Source of the DNA: Micromonospora sp. RP3T
GTDB taxonomy: Bacteria > Actinomycetota > Actinomycetes > Mycobacteriales > Micromonosporaceae
Length of the DNA: 64,000 bases
Assembly: GCF_003027925.1 (NCBI RefSeq)
Contig: NZ_PYPS01000006.1
Location: 124,001 to 188,000, forward strand
Reading direction: 5' to 3'
A program made the translations under genes and the position numbers. Under the pieces are notes generated by a model. That model was not told the origin of the DNA, made no database searches, and saw only the letters and a program-made list of their open reading frames with translations. Position 1 is the stretch's first letter; each line of letters opens with the position of its first letter. Shown in pieces: positions 1 to 9,200 of this stretch.

Positions 1-1
1 C

Positions 2-667
2 GACGCGGGCGGCTTCTCCGGGGCGATCTTCGAGACAGCGCTGACCCCGTTCTTCTTCAAGGTGGTCATCATCATCTCCACCATCGGGCAGTTCTTCTGC
101 GGGATGAGCTGCGTGACCTCGATGTCGCGGATGGCGTACGCGTTCAGCCGGGACCGGGCGGTGCCGGGCTGGCGGCTCTGGTCGACTGTCAACCGCAACG
201 GCACGCCGGTCAACGCCATCATCGGCGCCACGCTGGCCGGGCTGGTGCTCACGCTGCCCGCGCTCTACCAGCGCGGCGGCATCCCGGTCGCGTTCTACGC
301 GGTGGTGTCGGTGGCGGTGATCGGGCTCTACCTGTCGTTCATCATCCCGATCTTCCTGCGGCTGCGGATGGGGGACCGGTTCGTCCCGGGCCCGTGGACG
401 CTCGGCCGCCGTTACCGGCTGCTCGGCTGGATCGCGGTGGTGGAGATCGCCGTCATCTCGGTCTACTTCGTGCTGCCGATCGTCCCGGCCGGCGTGCCGG
501 GCCGTCCCGACTTCTCCTGGACGGCGGTGAACTACGCACCGCTGGCGGTGGGCGGGGTGCTGCTCGGCGTCGCGATCTGGTGGTACGCCTCGGCCCGCAA
601 CTGGTTCACCGGCCCCCGCCGCACCGTCGAGGAGCTGCCCGCCGACACCCCCACCCCACCCTCCTGA
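2..667 (+). CDS. APC-family amino acid/amine permease, C-terminal part (5' end outside window)
   Basis: The reading frame is open from base 2, so the gene begins left of the window; 221 residues are visible. The product is a membrane transporter: hydrophobic helices alternate with short basic loops, and the text GQFFCGMSCVTSMSRMAYAF followed by SRDRAVPG is typical of the cytoplasmic loop of amino acid-polyamine-organocation permeases. At least four to five transmembrane segments remain. The substrate cannot be read from sequence. The glutamine-synthetase-like ligase, aldehyde dehydrogenase and SDR downstream suggest an amine such as a polyamine or ethanolamine; this is inference. The protein ends in a Pro/Thr-rich tail. 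Confidence 0.85.
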   Translation, partial: DAGGFSGAIFETALTPFFFKVVIIISTIGQFFCGMSCVTSMSRMAYAFSRDRAVPGWRLWSTVNRNGTPVNAIIGATLAGLVLTLPALYQRGGIPVAFYAVVSVAVIGLYLSFIIPIFLRLRMGDRFVPGPWTLGRRYRLLGWIAVVEIAVISVYFVLPIVPAGVPGRPDFSWTAVNYAPLAVGGVLLGVAIWWYASARNWFTGPRRTVEELPADTPTPPS

Positions 668-704
668 CCCACGCCCCGGCACCGCCCCCTCGGCCGTCGA
701 CGTC

Positions 705-759
705 GATCATGAGGTTGGCGGCAGTTGTGGATCTCCAAATCACCGTCAACCTCATGATC
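705..759. repeat. Inverted repeat with GATC-containing arms
   Basis: A perfect 13-bp inverted repeat, gatcatgaggttg at 705-717 and its complement at 747-759, is separated by 29 nt. It lies 38 nt after the permease stop codon, behind a C-rich stretch. It could act as a terminator, but there is no T-run. The form resembles dispersed intergenic repeats of Micromonospora. Confidence 0.8.
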
Positions 760-804
760 ACCCGTTTGCCGTCCGGAACGGTGGGCGGTTGCGCCGACCC
801 GGCC

Positions 805-856
805 GAGATCTTGGAAGGAGATGGCCCCCGGAGGGGCAACTTCCTTCCAAGATCTC
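805..856. repeat. Second inverted repeat, 15-bp perfect arms
   Basis: The arms gagatcttggaagga (805-819) and its exact complement (842-856) flank a 22-nt loop that itself contains gcccc/ggggc. It lies between the permease and the small ORF at 944. With the repeat at 705-759 it fills most of the 276-nt gap 668-943, in which I see no gene. Confidence 0.8.
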
Positions 857-943
857 TTCGACTCCCGGCAGGTGAGAGGGATTGTCCGCCACGTGGGAGC
901 GGTGCGGCCGGACCTGTGGGTTCCGCGATCAGGGGGGCGTCGG

Positions 944-1141
944 ATGGAAACACCGAAGCTGTCGAGCGCTGCGCTCCGCACAGGTGCGCTGCTCGTCGAG
1001 TACCGGGGTGACCGCGTCGGGCTGCTGTTCCACCTGGGCGGCCTGATGGCCGAGGCGCACGAACACCTCGCCCGGCTGAACCCGGACCATGTGCCGGACC
1101 TGCACCGCCGTTTCCTGGCCTGGGCGCGGGCGCGTGGCTGA
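944..1141 (+). CDS. Small hypothetical protein, 65 aa
   Basis: A short ORF starts at ATG 944 behind a purine-rich AGGGGGGC stretch about 6 nt upstream. It encodes a small soluble protein with a leucine/alanine-rich second half (AEAHEHLARLNPDH, then a basic C-terminus). I do not recognise a family. The longer reading frame upstream passes through the inverted repeat at 805-856 and is unlikely to be coding. It is convergent with the sugar dehydrogenase gene that ends 32 nt downstream. Real status is uncertain because GC-rich DNA produces many such ORFs, but the start site and codon pattern are plausible. Confidence 0.5.
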   Translation: METPKLSSAALRTGALLVEYRGDRVGLLFHLGGLMAEAHEHLARLNPDHVPDLHRRFLAWARARG

Positions 1142-1173
1142 CGCCGTGGGCGGCGGTCCGCGTACCCCCGGGG

Positions 1174-2358
1174 TCAGGGTGTGGGCTGGCGGTGGGTGAG
1201 CGGGAAGCGGAGGACGCGGTCGTCGTCGGCCGCCGGTGGGACGCCGCGCGGCTCGCGGTTGCTGGTGGTCACCCAGAGCGCGCCGTCCGGGGCGACCGCG
1301 ACGGTACGCAGGCGGCCGAACGTCCCGACCAGCTCCGCCACCGGTACGCCGACAGTGCCGTCGTGGTCGACCGGCACCGCCCAGAGCCGGGTACCGCGCA
1401 GCGCGGCCACGTAGAGCGTGCCCCGGGTGAACGCCGCGCCGCTCGGTGACGCCTGCGCCGGCGGCCAGACCACCACCGGGTCCCGGAAGCGGCTGTCACC
1501 GGCGACGCCCTCCACGATCGGCCAGCCGTAGTTGCCGCCCGGCACGATCCGGTTCACCTCGTCCCAGGTGTTCTGCCCGAACTCGGTGGCGAACAGCCGG
1601 CCGTGCCGGTCCCAGGCCAGCCCCTGCACGTTGCGGTGGCCGTAGCTGTAGACCGGTGAGCCGGGGAACGGGTTGTCCGCCGGCACGCCGCCGTCCGGGC
1701 GAATCCGTAGGATCTTGCCGTTGCGGCTGGTCAGGTCCTGGGCGCGGGTCGCCGCCCCGGCGTCGCCGACGCCCACGTAGAGCAGCCCGTCGGGGCCGAA
1801 CGCGATCCGCCCGCCGTCGTGGAACGTGGCCCGGGGGATGCCGCTGAGCAGCACCTGCGGGACCGGCGTGGCGGCCAGCCGGAACCGGACCACGCGGAGG
1901 TCGGCGGCGGTGGTGTAGGCGGCGTACACCAAGCCGTCCCGCCGGTAGGTGGGGGAGACGGCGAGCCCGAGCAGGCCCGCCTCGCCGCCGGCGACCACGT
2001 CGGCGATCCGGGCCACCTGCCGGGCCGGGCCGCCGGGGCGGACCCGCAGGATCGTGCCCGGGTCCCGCTGGGCGACCAGGGCGCTGCCGTCGGGCAGGAA
2101 GTCCAGCCCCCAGGGCACCACCAACCCGCCGGCGACCACCTGCGGGTTCGTCAGGTCGTAGCCGGTCGCCGGCCGTCGGGGGCGGCTGACGTGCCGCTCC
2201 ACGTCGGCCGGGCGCAGGTCGACCAGGTCCGGCTGCGGCGCCGTCTCGACGGCGGGCCGCTCGGGGGCGGCGGTGGGCTGCCGGTCGGCGCGGGCGTCGG
2301 TGGCGCCCAACCCGATCGCGAGGACGGCCGCGGCGGCCGCGACGATCCGACGACGCAT
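1174..2358 (-). CDS. Secreted PQQ-dependent sugar dehydrogenase family protein (glucose/sorbosone dehydrogenase fold)
   Basis: 394 residues from ATG 2358, preceded by a GGGGAGAGC ribosome-binding site. The first ~24 residues (MRRRIVAAAAAVLAIGLG then a DARA cleavage region) look like a Sec signal peptide. The mature part carries six-bladed propeller signatures: VPWGLDFLPDGSALVAQRD near the start, HDGGRIAFGPDGLLYVGVGD in the middle, and YGHRNVQGLAWD then GGNYGWPIVEG later. These are hallmarks of soluble glucose/sorbosone dehydrogenases that use PQQ and act outside the cytoplasm. The actual sugar is unknown. The long open frame continuing upstream to 4233 on this strand is antisense to the next gene and is not counted. 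Confidence 0.88.
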   Translation of the reverse strand: MRRRIVAAAAAVLAIGLGATDARADRQPTAAPERPAVETAPQPDLVDLRPADVERHVSRPRRPATGYDLTNPQVVAGGLVVPWGLDFLPDGSALVAQRDPGTILRVRPGGPARQVARIADVVAGGEAGLLGLAVSPTYRRDGLVYAAYTTAADLRVVRFRLAATPVPQVLLSGIPRATFHDGGRIAFGPDGLLYVGVGDAGAATRAQDLTSRNGKILRIRPDGGVPADNPFPGSPVYSYGHRNVQGLAWDRHGRLFATEFGQNTWDEVNRIVPGGNYGWPIVEGVAGDSRFRDPVVVWPPAQASPSGAAFTRGTLYVAALRGTRLWAVPVDHDGTVGVPVAELVGTFGRLRTVAVAPDGALWVTTSNREPRGVPPAADDDRVLRFPLTHRQPTP

Positions 2359-2445
2359 GTGCTCTCCCCGGTTTCGCGCCCGGTCCCACCGGGGCATTGA
2401 CGGTGATCCGGTTTGCCAGTAGACCTTGGTGATGGAGGCCCCCTG

Positions 2446-3810
2446 ATGAGTAGAACGCCGTTCTCGCTGGAGCAGTTGCGGGTCGCCGTCGCCGATGGCG
2501 AGATCGACACGGTGGTGCTCGCCCTCACCGACATGCAGGGCCGCCTCCAGGGCAAGCGGATCCACGCGCCGTTCTTCCTCGACAACGTGCTGGAGAACGG
2601 CAGCGAGGGCTGCAACTACCTGCTCGCCGTGGACGTCGACATGAACACCGTCGACGGGTACGCCATGTCGAGCTGGGAACGCGGCTACGGCGACTTCGCC
2701 ATGAAGCCCGACCTGGACACGTTGCGCCGGACGCCGTGGCAGCCCGGCTCCGCGATGGTGCTGGCCGACCTGGAGTGGCTGGACGGTTCCGGCCCGGTGG
2801 TCGCCTCGCCCCGGCAGATCCTGCGCCGGCAGCTCGACCGGCTGGCCGCGCACGGGTTGACCGCGTACGCCGGCACCGAGCTGGAGTTCGTGCTCTACCG
2901 CGACTCGTACGAGCAGGCGTGGTCGCGCGGCTACCGCGACCTGACCCCGGCGAACCAGTACAACGTGGACTACTCGCTGCTCGGCACCGCCCGGGTGGAG
3001 CCGCTGCTGCGCCGCATCCGCACCGAGATGGCCGCCGCCGGGTTGACGCCGGAGAGCGCGAAGGGCGAGTGCAACCTCGGCCAGCACGAGATCGCCTTCC
3101 GGTACGACGAGGCGGTGGCCTGCGCCGACCACCACGTCGTCTACAAGAACGGGGCGAAGGAGATCGCCGCTCAAGAGGGAATGGCGATCACGTTCATGGC
3201 GAAGCCGAACGCGCGGGAGGGCAACTCCTGCCACATCCACTTCTCGCTGCGCGACGCCAACGGCTCGTCGGCGATGCTCGGTGACGGGCCGGCGCACCTG
3301 AGCGTGACCGGGCAGCGGGTGCTGGCCGGGCTGCTCGCCACGATGCGCGAGTTCAGTCTGCTCTTCGCTCCGAACATCAACTCCTACAAGCGGTACCAGC
3401 CGGGCTCGTTCGCGCCGACCGCGCTGCGCTGGGGCACCGACAACCGCACCTGCGCGCTGCGGCTGGTCGGGCACGGGCAGGGGATGCGGGTGGAGAACCG
3501 GGTGCCGGGGGCGGACGTCAACCCGTACCTGGCGATCGCCGCGCTGGTGGCCGGCGCGGTGTACGGCATCGAGCACGAGCTGGAGCTGGCCGAGGAGTGC
3601 ACCGGCAACGCGTACGACGACCCGGCCGCCGAGCGGGTCCCCGGCACGCTGCGGGACGCGCTCGACCTCTGGCAGCGCTCGACGGTCGCCCCGGAGGCGT
3701 TCGGCGACGAGGTGGTCGCCCACTACGCCAACCAGGCGAAGGTCGAGCTGTCCGCCTTCGACGCCGCCGTCACGGACTGGGAGCTGACCCGTGGCTTCGA
3801 ACGCCTCTGA
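2446..3810 (+). CDS. Glutamine-synthetase-like gamma-glutamylamine ligase (GlnA3/GlnA4 type)
   Basis: 454 residues from ATG 2446, with GGAGG about 7 nt upstream. The glutamine-synthetase catalytic domain is complete: GTELEFVLYR (metal-binding glutamates), SAKGECNLGQHEI, the NSCHIHFSL nucleotide/metal motif, NSYKRYQPGSFAPT, and RVENRVPGADVNPYLAIAA near the end. Several actinobacterial paralogues of this size ligate glutamate to amines: Streptomyces GlnA3 acts on polyamines and GlnA4 on ethanolamine. Here an APC permease lies upstream, and an aldehyde dehydrogenase plus SDR lie downstream. I therefore infer amine degradation through a gamma-glutamyl intermediate rather than ammonia assimilation. 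The substrate is not settled by sequence. Confidence 0.85.
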   Translation: MSRTPFSLEQLRVAVADGEIDTVVLALTDMQGRLQGKRIHAPFFLDNVLENGSEGCNYLLAVDVDMNTVDGYAMSSWERGYGDFAMKPDLDTLRRTPWQPGSAMVLADLEWLDGSGPVVASPRQILRRQLDRLAAHGLTAYAGTELEFVLYRDSYEQAWSRGYRDLTPANQYNVDYSLLGTARVEPLLRRIRTEMAAAGLTPESAKGECNLGQHEIAFRYDEAVACADHHVVYKNGAKEIAAQEGMAITFMAKPNAREGNSCHIHFSLRDANGSSAMLGDGPAHLSVTGQRVLAGLLATMREFSLLFAPNINSYKRYQPGSFAPTALRWGTDNRTCALRLVGHGQGMRVENRVPGADVNPYLAIAALVAGAVYGIEHELELAEECTGNAYDDPAAERVPGTLRDALDLWQRSTVAPEAFGDEVVAHYANQAKVELSAFDAAVTDWELTRGFERL

Positions 3811-3834
3811 CCCCGCCGCCGCCCCCGCCCCCGC

Positions 3835-3876
3835 CCCCGTCCCCGTCCCCGTCCCCGTCCCCGTCCCCGTCCCCGT
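3835..3876. repeat. CCCCGT hexanucleotide microsatellite, seven units
   Basis: Seven uninterrupted CCCCGT units lie 24 nt after the glutamine-synthetase-like stop codon, behind degenerate CCCCCG units. The opposite strand is GGGGAC-repeat and could form stacked G structures. Copy number may vary by slippage. It lies directly before the inverted repeat at 3884-3952. Confidence 0.95.
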
Positions 3877-3883
3877 CCCCGGC

Positions 3884-3952
3884 CGATCTTGCACTTGCGG
3901 CCCGCTTTTCGCGGCATGAGAGGCTTTTGTCCGGGCACCATCTGCAAGATCG
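3884..3952. repeat. Inverted repeat CGATCTTGCA / TGCAAGATCG
   Basis: Perfect 10-bp arms at 3884-3893 and 3943-3952 enclose 49 nt. The left arm with its flank (CGATCTTGCACTTGC) closely matches one at 26429 (CGATCTTGCGTTTGC), so it seems to belong to a dispersed family. It ends 28 nt before the aldehyde dehydrogenase start. Confidence 0.8.
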
Positions 3953-3979
3953 ACGAACCGAGGGGCGGAGAGGGGACGC

Positions 3980-5335
3980 ATGGGTGAGGTGATCTCGCCG
4001 GTCAGCGGGGCGGCGATCGCGGAGGTGGCGTCCGCGTCCGTGGCGGAGGTGGATGCGGCGGTGGCGCGGGCGGCTGCCGCGTACGAGGAGTGGCGGAACG
4101 TGGCGCCGGGGGACCGGGCGCGGCTGCTGCGGCGGTTCGCCGCCGAGGTGGACGCGCACCTGGAGGAGCTGGCCCAACTGGAGGTACGCAACTCCGGGCA
4201 CACCGTCGGCAACGCGCGCTGGGAGGCCGGCAACGTCCGGGACGTGCTCGGCTACTACGCGGGCGCGCCGGAGCGGCTGACCGGCCGGCAGATCCCGGTG
4301 CCCGGCGGGCTCGACGTCACGTTCCACGAGCCGCTGGGCGTGGTCGGCGTGATCGTGCCGTGGAACTTCCCGATGCCGATCGCCGGCTGGGGGCTCGCCC
4401 CGGCGCTGGCCGCCGGTAACACGGTGGTGCTCAAACCGGCCGAGCTGACGCCGCTGACCGCGCTGCGCCTGGCCGAGCTGGCGCTCGACGCCGGGCTGCC
4501 GGAGGGCGTGTTCACCGTGCTGCCCGGCCAGGGCGGCGTGGTCGGCGAGCGGTTCGTCACCCACCCGGCGGTCCGCAAGATCTGCTTCACCGGCTCCACC
4601 GAGGTCGGCACCCGGATCATGGCCGGCGCCGCCAACCAGGTGAAGCGGGTGACGCTGGAGCTGGGCGGCAAGTCGGCGAACATCGTCTTCGCCGACGCGG
4701 ACGTGGCGAAGGCGGCGGCCACCGCGCCGTCCGCGGTCTTCGACAACGCCGGCCAGGACTGCTGCGCCCGCTCCCGGATCCTGGTCCAGCGTCAGGTGTA
4801 CGACCGCTTCCTGGAACTGCTCGAACCGGCCGTCCGGGCGTTCCGCGTGGAGGACCCGGCCCGCGAGACGGCCGAGATGGGCCCGCTGATCTCCGCCGCG
4901 CACCGGGACCGGGTCGCCGGGTACGTCGACGGCGCGACAGTGGCGTTCACCGGCTCCCGCCCGGACGGCCCCGGCTTCTGGTACGCCCCGACCGTGCTGC
5001 TCGCCGACTCCCCGGCGGACCGGCACTGGCGCGAGGAGATCTTCGGCCCGGTCGTCTCGGTGCTCCCGTTCGACGACGAGGCGGACGCGGTCCGGCTCGC
5101 CAACGACACCGAGTACGGCCTCTCCGGCTCGATCTGGACCCGGGACGTGGGTCGGGCCGTGCGGGTCGCCCGGGGGGTCGAGGCCGGCAACCTCAGCGTC
5201 AACTCGCACTCCTCGGTGCGCTACTGGACCCCGTTCGGCGGGATGAAGCGGTCCGGCCTCGGCCGGGAGCTGGGTCCGGACGCGCTGCACGCCTTCACCG
5301 ACGTCAAGAACGTGTTCATCGGCACCGAGGAGTGA
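3980..5335 (+). CDS. NAD(P)+-dependent aldehyde dehydrogenase
   Basis: 451 residues from ATG 3980 with AGGGGAC just upstream. It is a standard ALDH: cofactor-binding PWNFPMPIAGWGLAPALAAG, general base Glu227 in LELGGKS, and nucleophile Cys261 or Cys262 in NAGQDCC. The C-terminal NSHSSVRYWTPFGGMKRSG is typical of gamma-glutamyl-aminobutyraldehyde/betaine-aldehyde dehydrogenases. It oxidises an aldehyde to the carboxylate in the cytoplasm. With the ligase upstream and the SDR 5 nt downstream, it would fit oxidation of a gamma-glutamyl-aminoaldehyde; this role is inferred from context. The N-terminus is somewhat short for the family but no domain is missing. Confidence 0.9.
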   Translation: MGEVISPVSGAAIAEVASASVAEVDAAVARAAAAYEEWRNVAPGDRARLLRRFAAEVDAHLEELAQLEVRNSGHTVGNARWEAGNVRDVLGYYAGAPERLTGRQIPVPGGLDVTFHEPLGVVGVIVPWNFPMPIAGWGLAPALAAGNTVVLKPAELTPLTALRLAELALDAGLPEGVFTVLPGQGGVVGERFVTHPAVRKICFTGSTEVGTRIMAGAANQVKRVTLELGGKSANIVFADADVAKAAATAPSAVFDNAGQDCCARSRILVQRQVYDRFLELLEPAVRAFRVEDPARETAEMGPLISAAHRDRVAGYVDGATVAFTGSRPDGPGFWYAPTVLLADSPADRHWREEIFGPVVSVLPFDDEADAVRLANDTEYGLSGSIWTRDVGRAVRVARGVEAGNLSVNSHSSVRYWTPFGGMKRSGLGRELGPDALHAFTDVKNVFIGTEE

Positions 5336-5340
5336 TCACA

Positions 5341-6108
5341 GTGCAGGGACGGCTTTCCGACCGGGTGGCGGTGGTGACCGGCGCGGGCAGTGGCATCGGG
5401 CTGGCCACCGTGCGGCGCTTCGCCGCCGAGGGCGCGCGGGTGGTCTGCGTGGACATCGACGCCGACGCCGGCACCCGGGCCGCCGACGAGGTGGGCGGCG
5501 AGTTCGTGGCCGCCGACGTGGCCGACGAGACGGCGGTCCGCGACCTGTTCGACGGCGTGGTGGCCCGCCACGGCCGGGTGGATGTGTCGTTCCACAACGC
5601 CGGCATCTCGCCGCCGGACGACGACTCGATCCTGGAGACCGGGCTGGACGCCTGGGAGCGGGTGCTGCGGGTCAACACCACGAGCGTCTACCTGTGCTGC
5701 AAGCACGTCATCCCGCACATGCGGCGGCAGGGCAAGGGGTCGATCATCAACACCGCCTCGTTCGTGGCGCTGATGGGCGCGGCCACGTCGCAGATCGCGT
5801 ACACGGCGAGCAAGGGCGGGGTGCTGGCGATGACCCGCGAGCTGGGCGTGCAGTTCGCCCGCGAGGGCATCCGGGTCAACGCGCTCTGCCCCGGCCCGGT
5901 CGCCACCCCGCTGCTGCTGGAGCTGTTCGCGAAGGACCCGGAGCGGGCCGCCCGCCGGCTGGTGCACGTGCCGATGGGACGGTTCGGCGACCCGACCGAG
6001 ATCGCCGCCGCGGTGGCGTTCCTGGCCAGCGACGACGCCTCGTTCATGACCGCCGCGCAGTTCGTGGTCGACGGCGGCATCACCGGCGCGTACGTCACTC
6101 CGCTGTGA
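5341..6108 (+). CDS. Short-chain dehydrogenase/reductase (SDR)
   Basis: 255 residues. I start at GTG 5341 because GAGGAG (5327-5332) sits exactly 8 nt upstream; a GTG at 5332 overlaps the previous stop and would add three residues. It is a classical SDR: TGAGSGIGLA dinucleotide fold, NAG, catalytic Tyr154 and Lys158 in YTASKGG, and a C-terminal DGG. It is translationally close-coupled to the aldehyde dehydrogenase and probably oxidises or reduces an intermediate of the same amine or amino-alcohol pathway. The specific substrate is unknown. Confidence 0.88.
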   Translation: MQGRLSDRVAVVTGAGSGIGLATVRRFAAEGARVVCVDIDADAGTRAADEVGGEFVAADVADETAVRDLFDGVVARHGRVDVSFHNAGISPPDDDSILETGLDAWERVLRVNTTSVYLCCKHVIPHMRRQGKGSIINTASFVALMGAATSQIAYTASKGGVLAMTRELGVQFAREGIRVNALCPGPVATPLLLELFAKDPERAARRLVHVPMGRFGDPTEIAAAVAFLASDDASFMTAAQFVVDGGITGAYVTPL

Positions 6109-6237
6109 GGCTGATCGACCCGGCGGCGAGCCGGGGTCGCCCGGGCCCGCCGGTTACGACAGGATGAGGCGGAGGTAACCAGCGTCCAGCGCGCCGGATG
6201 CGTTACGTTGCTCCACCGGCGGGGTAGTAGCCGGGGA

Positions 6238-6261
6238 CGGTCGGCGCAGCGGCGCCGACCG
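6238..6261 (+). promoter_or_regulatory. Hairpin in the leader of the 1219-aa signalling gene
   Basis: CGGTCGGCGC (6238-6247) pairs with GCGCCGACCG (6252-6261). A second, looser repeat GGTTAC/GTAACC lies at 6152-6157 and 6175-6180. The hairpin is 32 nt before the ATG and has no T-run, so it may end the SDR operon or act in the 5' leader. Confidence 0.5.
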
Positions 6262-6293
6262 TCGGGGACAAAGAGGCCGGAGCGGGAGGCTAC

Positions 6294-9200
6294 ATGAGCT
6301 CGGCCCAGGGGGGCGGGGACGCCGGTCGGCCGTCCCCGGCGGCCGGCGATTCGTCACTCCCGCCGCTGCTGACCGCCGCGTTCGCCGCCGGCGGTGAGAT
6401 GGGCGAGCGGCTGCGCGGCTTCGACTGGTCCGCCACCCCGCTCGGCGCCCCGGACGGCTGGCCCGCCGCGCTCTGCCACGCGGTGAGCACCATGCTCGCC
6501 TCCCGTGCCCAGATGGTGGTGTTCTGGGGCGCGGAGCACCTGGCCTTCTACAACGACGCCTACCGGCCCACCATCGGCGACAAACATCCGGCCGTGATCG
6601 GGCAGTCGGCCCGGCTGCACTGGGCGGAGACCTGGGACGTGCTCGGCCCGCTGCTGGACGGCGTGCGCGGCACCGGCGTGCCCTACCGGGGCGAGGACCA
6701 TCCCTTCGTGATCAACCGGCACGGCTTCCTGGAGGACGTCTACTTCGACGTCTCGTACGACCCGATCCGCGAGGCGGACGGCACCGTCAACGGCATCTTC
6801 TGCTTCGTCAACGAGACCACCGGCCGGGTGCTCGGCGAGCGCCGGCTGCGGGCCCTGGCCGAGCTGGGCAACGAGTTGGGCGACGTGCCGAACACGCTGG
6901 AGCTGGGCCGGGCCGTGGCGCGGGTGCTCGACGCGCACCGCGACGACGTGCCGTTCAGCGCGCTGTGGCTGCACGACGCCGACGGCACCCCGGCACTGGC
7001 CGGCTGCGCCGGCGTCGATCCGACCACCGTCGCCGGCTGGCCCGGCCGGCCCGTCGATGAGCCGCTGGCCGAGCCGCGCTGGATCGCCACCGCCGACCTG
7101 CCCGGTCCGGTGCCGCCGGACGCCGCCGACCAGGCGCTGCTGCTGCCACTGACCGCGACGAACGAGCCGGCCGGCGCGCTACTGCTGGGCGTGTCCCGTC
7201 GGCTGCCGTTCAGCGACGACTACCGCGACTTCGTCGACCTGGTCGCCGCGCAGGTCTCCCGCGCCGTGGGCAAGCTGCGGGCGTACGAGCAGGAGCGCGC
7301 CCGCGCCGCCGAGCTGGCCGCGCTCGACCGCGCCAAGACCAACTTCTTCGCCAACGTCAGCCACGAGTTCCGGACCCCGCTGACGCTGGTGCTCGGACCG
7401 CTGGAGGACATGCTCGCCGACCGGGAGCTGCCCGACCGCTACCTCGACCGGCTGACCGTCATGCACCGCAACGGGCTGCGCCTGCTCAAGCTGGTCAACA
7501 CCGTGCTCGACTTCTCCCGGCTGGAGTCCGGCCGGCTGGCCGCCCGCTACCAACCCACCGACCTGTCCGACTACACGTCCCGGCTGGCCAGCACGTTCCG
7601 CTCGACCACCGAGCGGGCCGGGCTGCGGCTGGTGGTCGACTGCCCGCCGCTGCCGGCGCCGGTCTACGTCGACCGGGACATGTGGGAGAAGATCGTCCTC
7701 AACCTGGTGTCGAACGCGGTGAAGTTCACCTTCGAGGGCGACATCGTGGTCCGGGTCCGCCCCGGCGACGGGTCCGCCGTGCTGGAGGTGAGCGACACCG
7801 GCGTCGGCATCGCGCCGCAGGAGCTGCCGCAGGTCTTCGAACGGTTCCACCGGGTGGCCGGCGCGCGCTCGCGTACCCACGAGGGCACCGGCATCGGGCT
7901 CGCGCTGGTCCGCGAGCTGGTCGAGATGCACGGCGGCACGGTCGCCGCGCGCAGCGTCGTGGAACGGGGCACCACGTTCACCGTCACCGTGCCGTTCGGT
8001 TACGCGCACCTGCCCACCGACCGGGTGTCCGCGCTGGCGCCGGTGCCGCTGACCGAGCCGGAGCAGGCCCGGCTGTACGTCGCCGAGACGGCGCTCTGGA
8101 CCGACGAGGTGGCCCGGCCCGTCGGGTTGCCCGAGCCGTCCGGCACGCCGGGCGGCTCCGGCCGCGTCCTGGTCGCCGACGACAACCCCGACCTGCGTGA
8201 GCACGTCAGCCGGCTGCTCTCCCCGGCGTACGAGGTGGTGGCCGTGCCGGACGGCGTGGAGGCGTTGCGGCTGGCCGTGGACAGCCCGTTCGACCTGGTG
8301 CTGACGGATGTGATGATGCCCCGGCTGGACGGCTTCGGGCTGGTCGCCGCGCTGCGCGCCAATCCGGTCACCCGGGGGGTGCCGATCGTGCTGCTCTCCG
8401 CGCGGGCCGGCGCGGCGGAGGAGGTGGCCGGCCTGTCGGCCGGCGCGGACGACTATCTCACCAAGCCCTTCTCCAGCCAGGAGCTGGTCGCCCGGGTTCG
8501 GGCCAACGTCGAGTTGGGCCAGCTCCGCGGGCAGATCATCCGCCGGCTGCGGGCGCTCGCCGACGCCGCGGTGGCGATCAACACCGCCCGTTCCACCGCC
8601 GAGGTGGTGCGGGTGGCCGCGCAACACGCGATCGGCCTGGCCGAGGCGGGCCGGGTGCTGGTGGTCGCCACCGGCGTCCGCCACGAGGAGGACACCGGCG
8701 GGGACCTGCCGACCGAACCGTCCGCGGTGCTGCCGCTCACCGGCACCACCGGCGAGCAGCTCGGTGAGCTGCGGGTGTGGCGTCGGGAGGACGGCGGCAC
8801 GGAACAGGCGGCGTTGACCGAGTTGGCCCGGCTGGTCGGCGTACGGCTGGAGAACGCCCAGCTCTACGAGGCCGAGCACCGGATCGCCACCACGCTCCAG
8901 CACAGCCTGCTGCCGCGTACGCTGCCGCAACTGCCCGGCGCGCTGGTGGCCAGCCGCTACCTGCCGGGCAGCGCCGACGTGGAGGTCGGCGGCGACTGGT
9001 ACGACGTGGTGGGCACCCCCGACGACGAGCTGGTGCTGGTCATCGGCGACGTCGTCGGCAAGGGGGTGCGGGCCGCCGCCGCGATGGGTCAGCTCCGCAA
9101 CGCGCTGCGGGCGTACGTGCTGGAGGGCTACGACCCGGGCGAGGCGCTGACCCGGCTCGACCGGCTGGTGCACTCCACCGGCAGCGGCTCCTTCGCCACC

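Noticed and set aside
394..1011. Alternative plus-strand frame across the permease end and the inverted repeats.
   Set aside because: It overlaps the permease in another frame, contains Arg/Gly-rich text and runs through two hairpins.
2359..4233. Upstream extension of the long minus-strand open frame that ends at 1174 (total 1019 codons).
   Set aside because: It is antisense to the clear glutamine-synthetase-like gene and reads as low-complexity Arg/Val/Gln/Gly text; only the part from 2358 has a signal peptide and family motifs.
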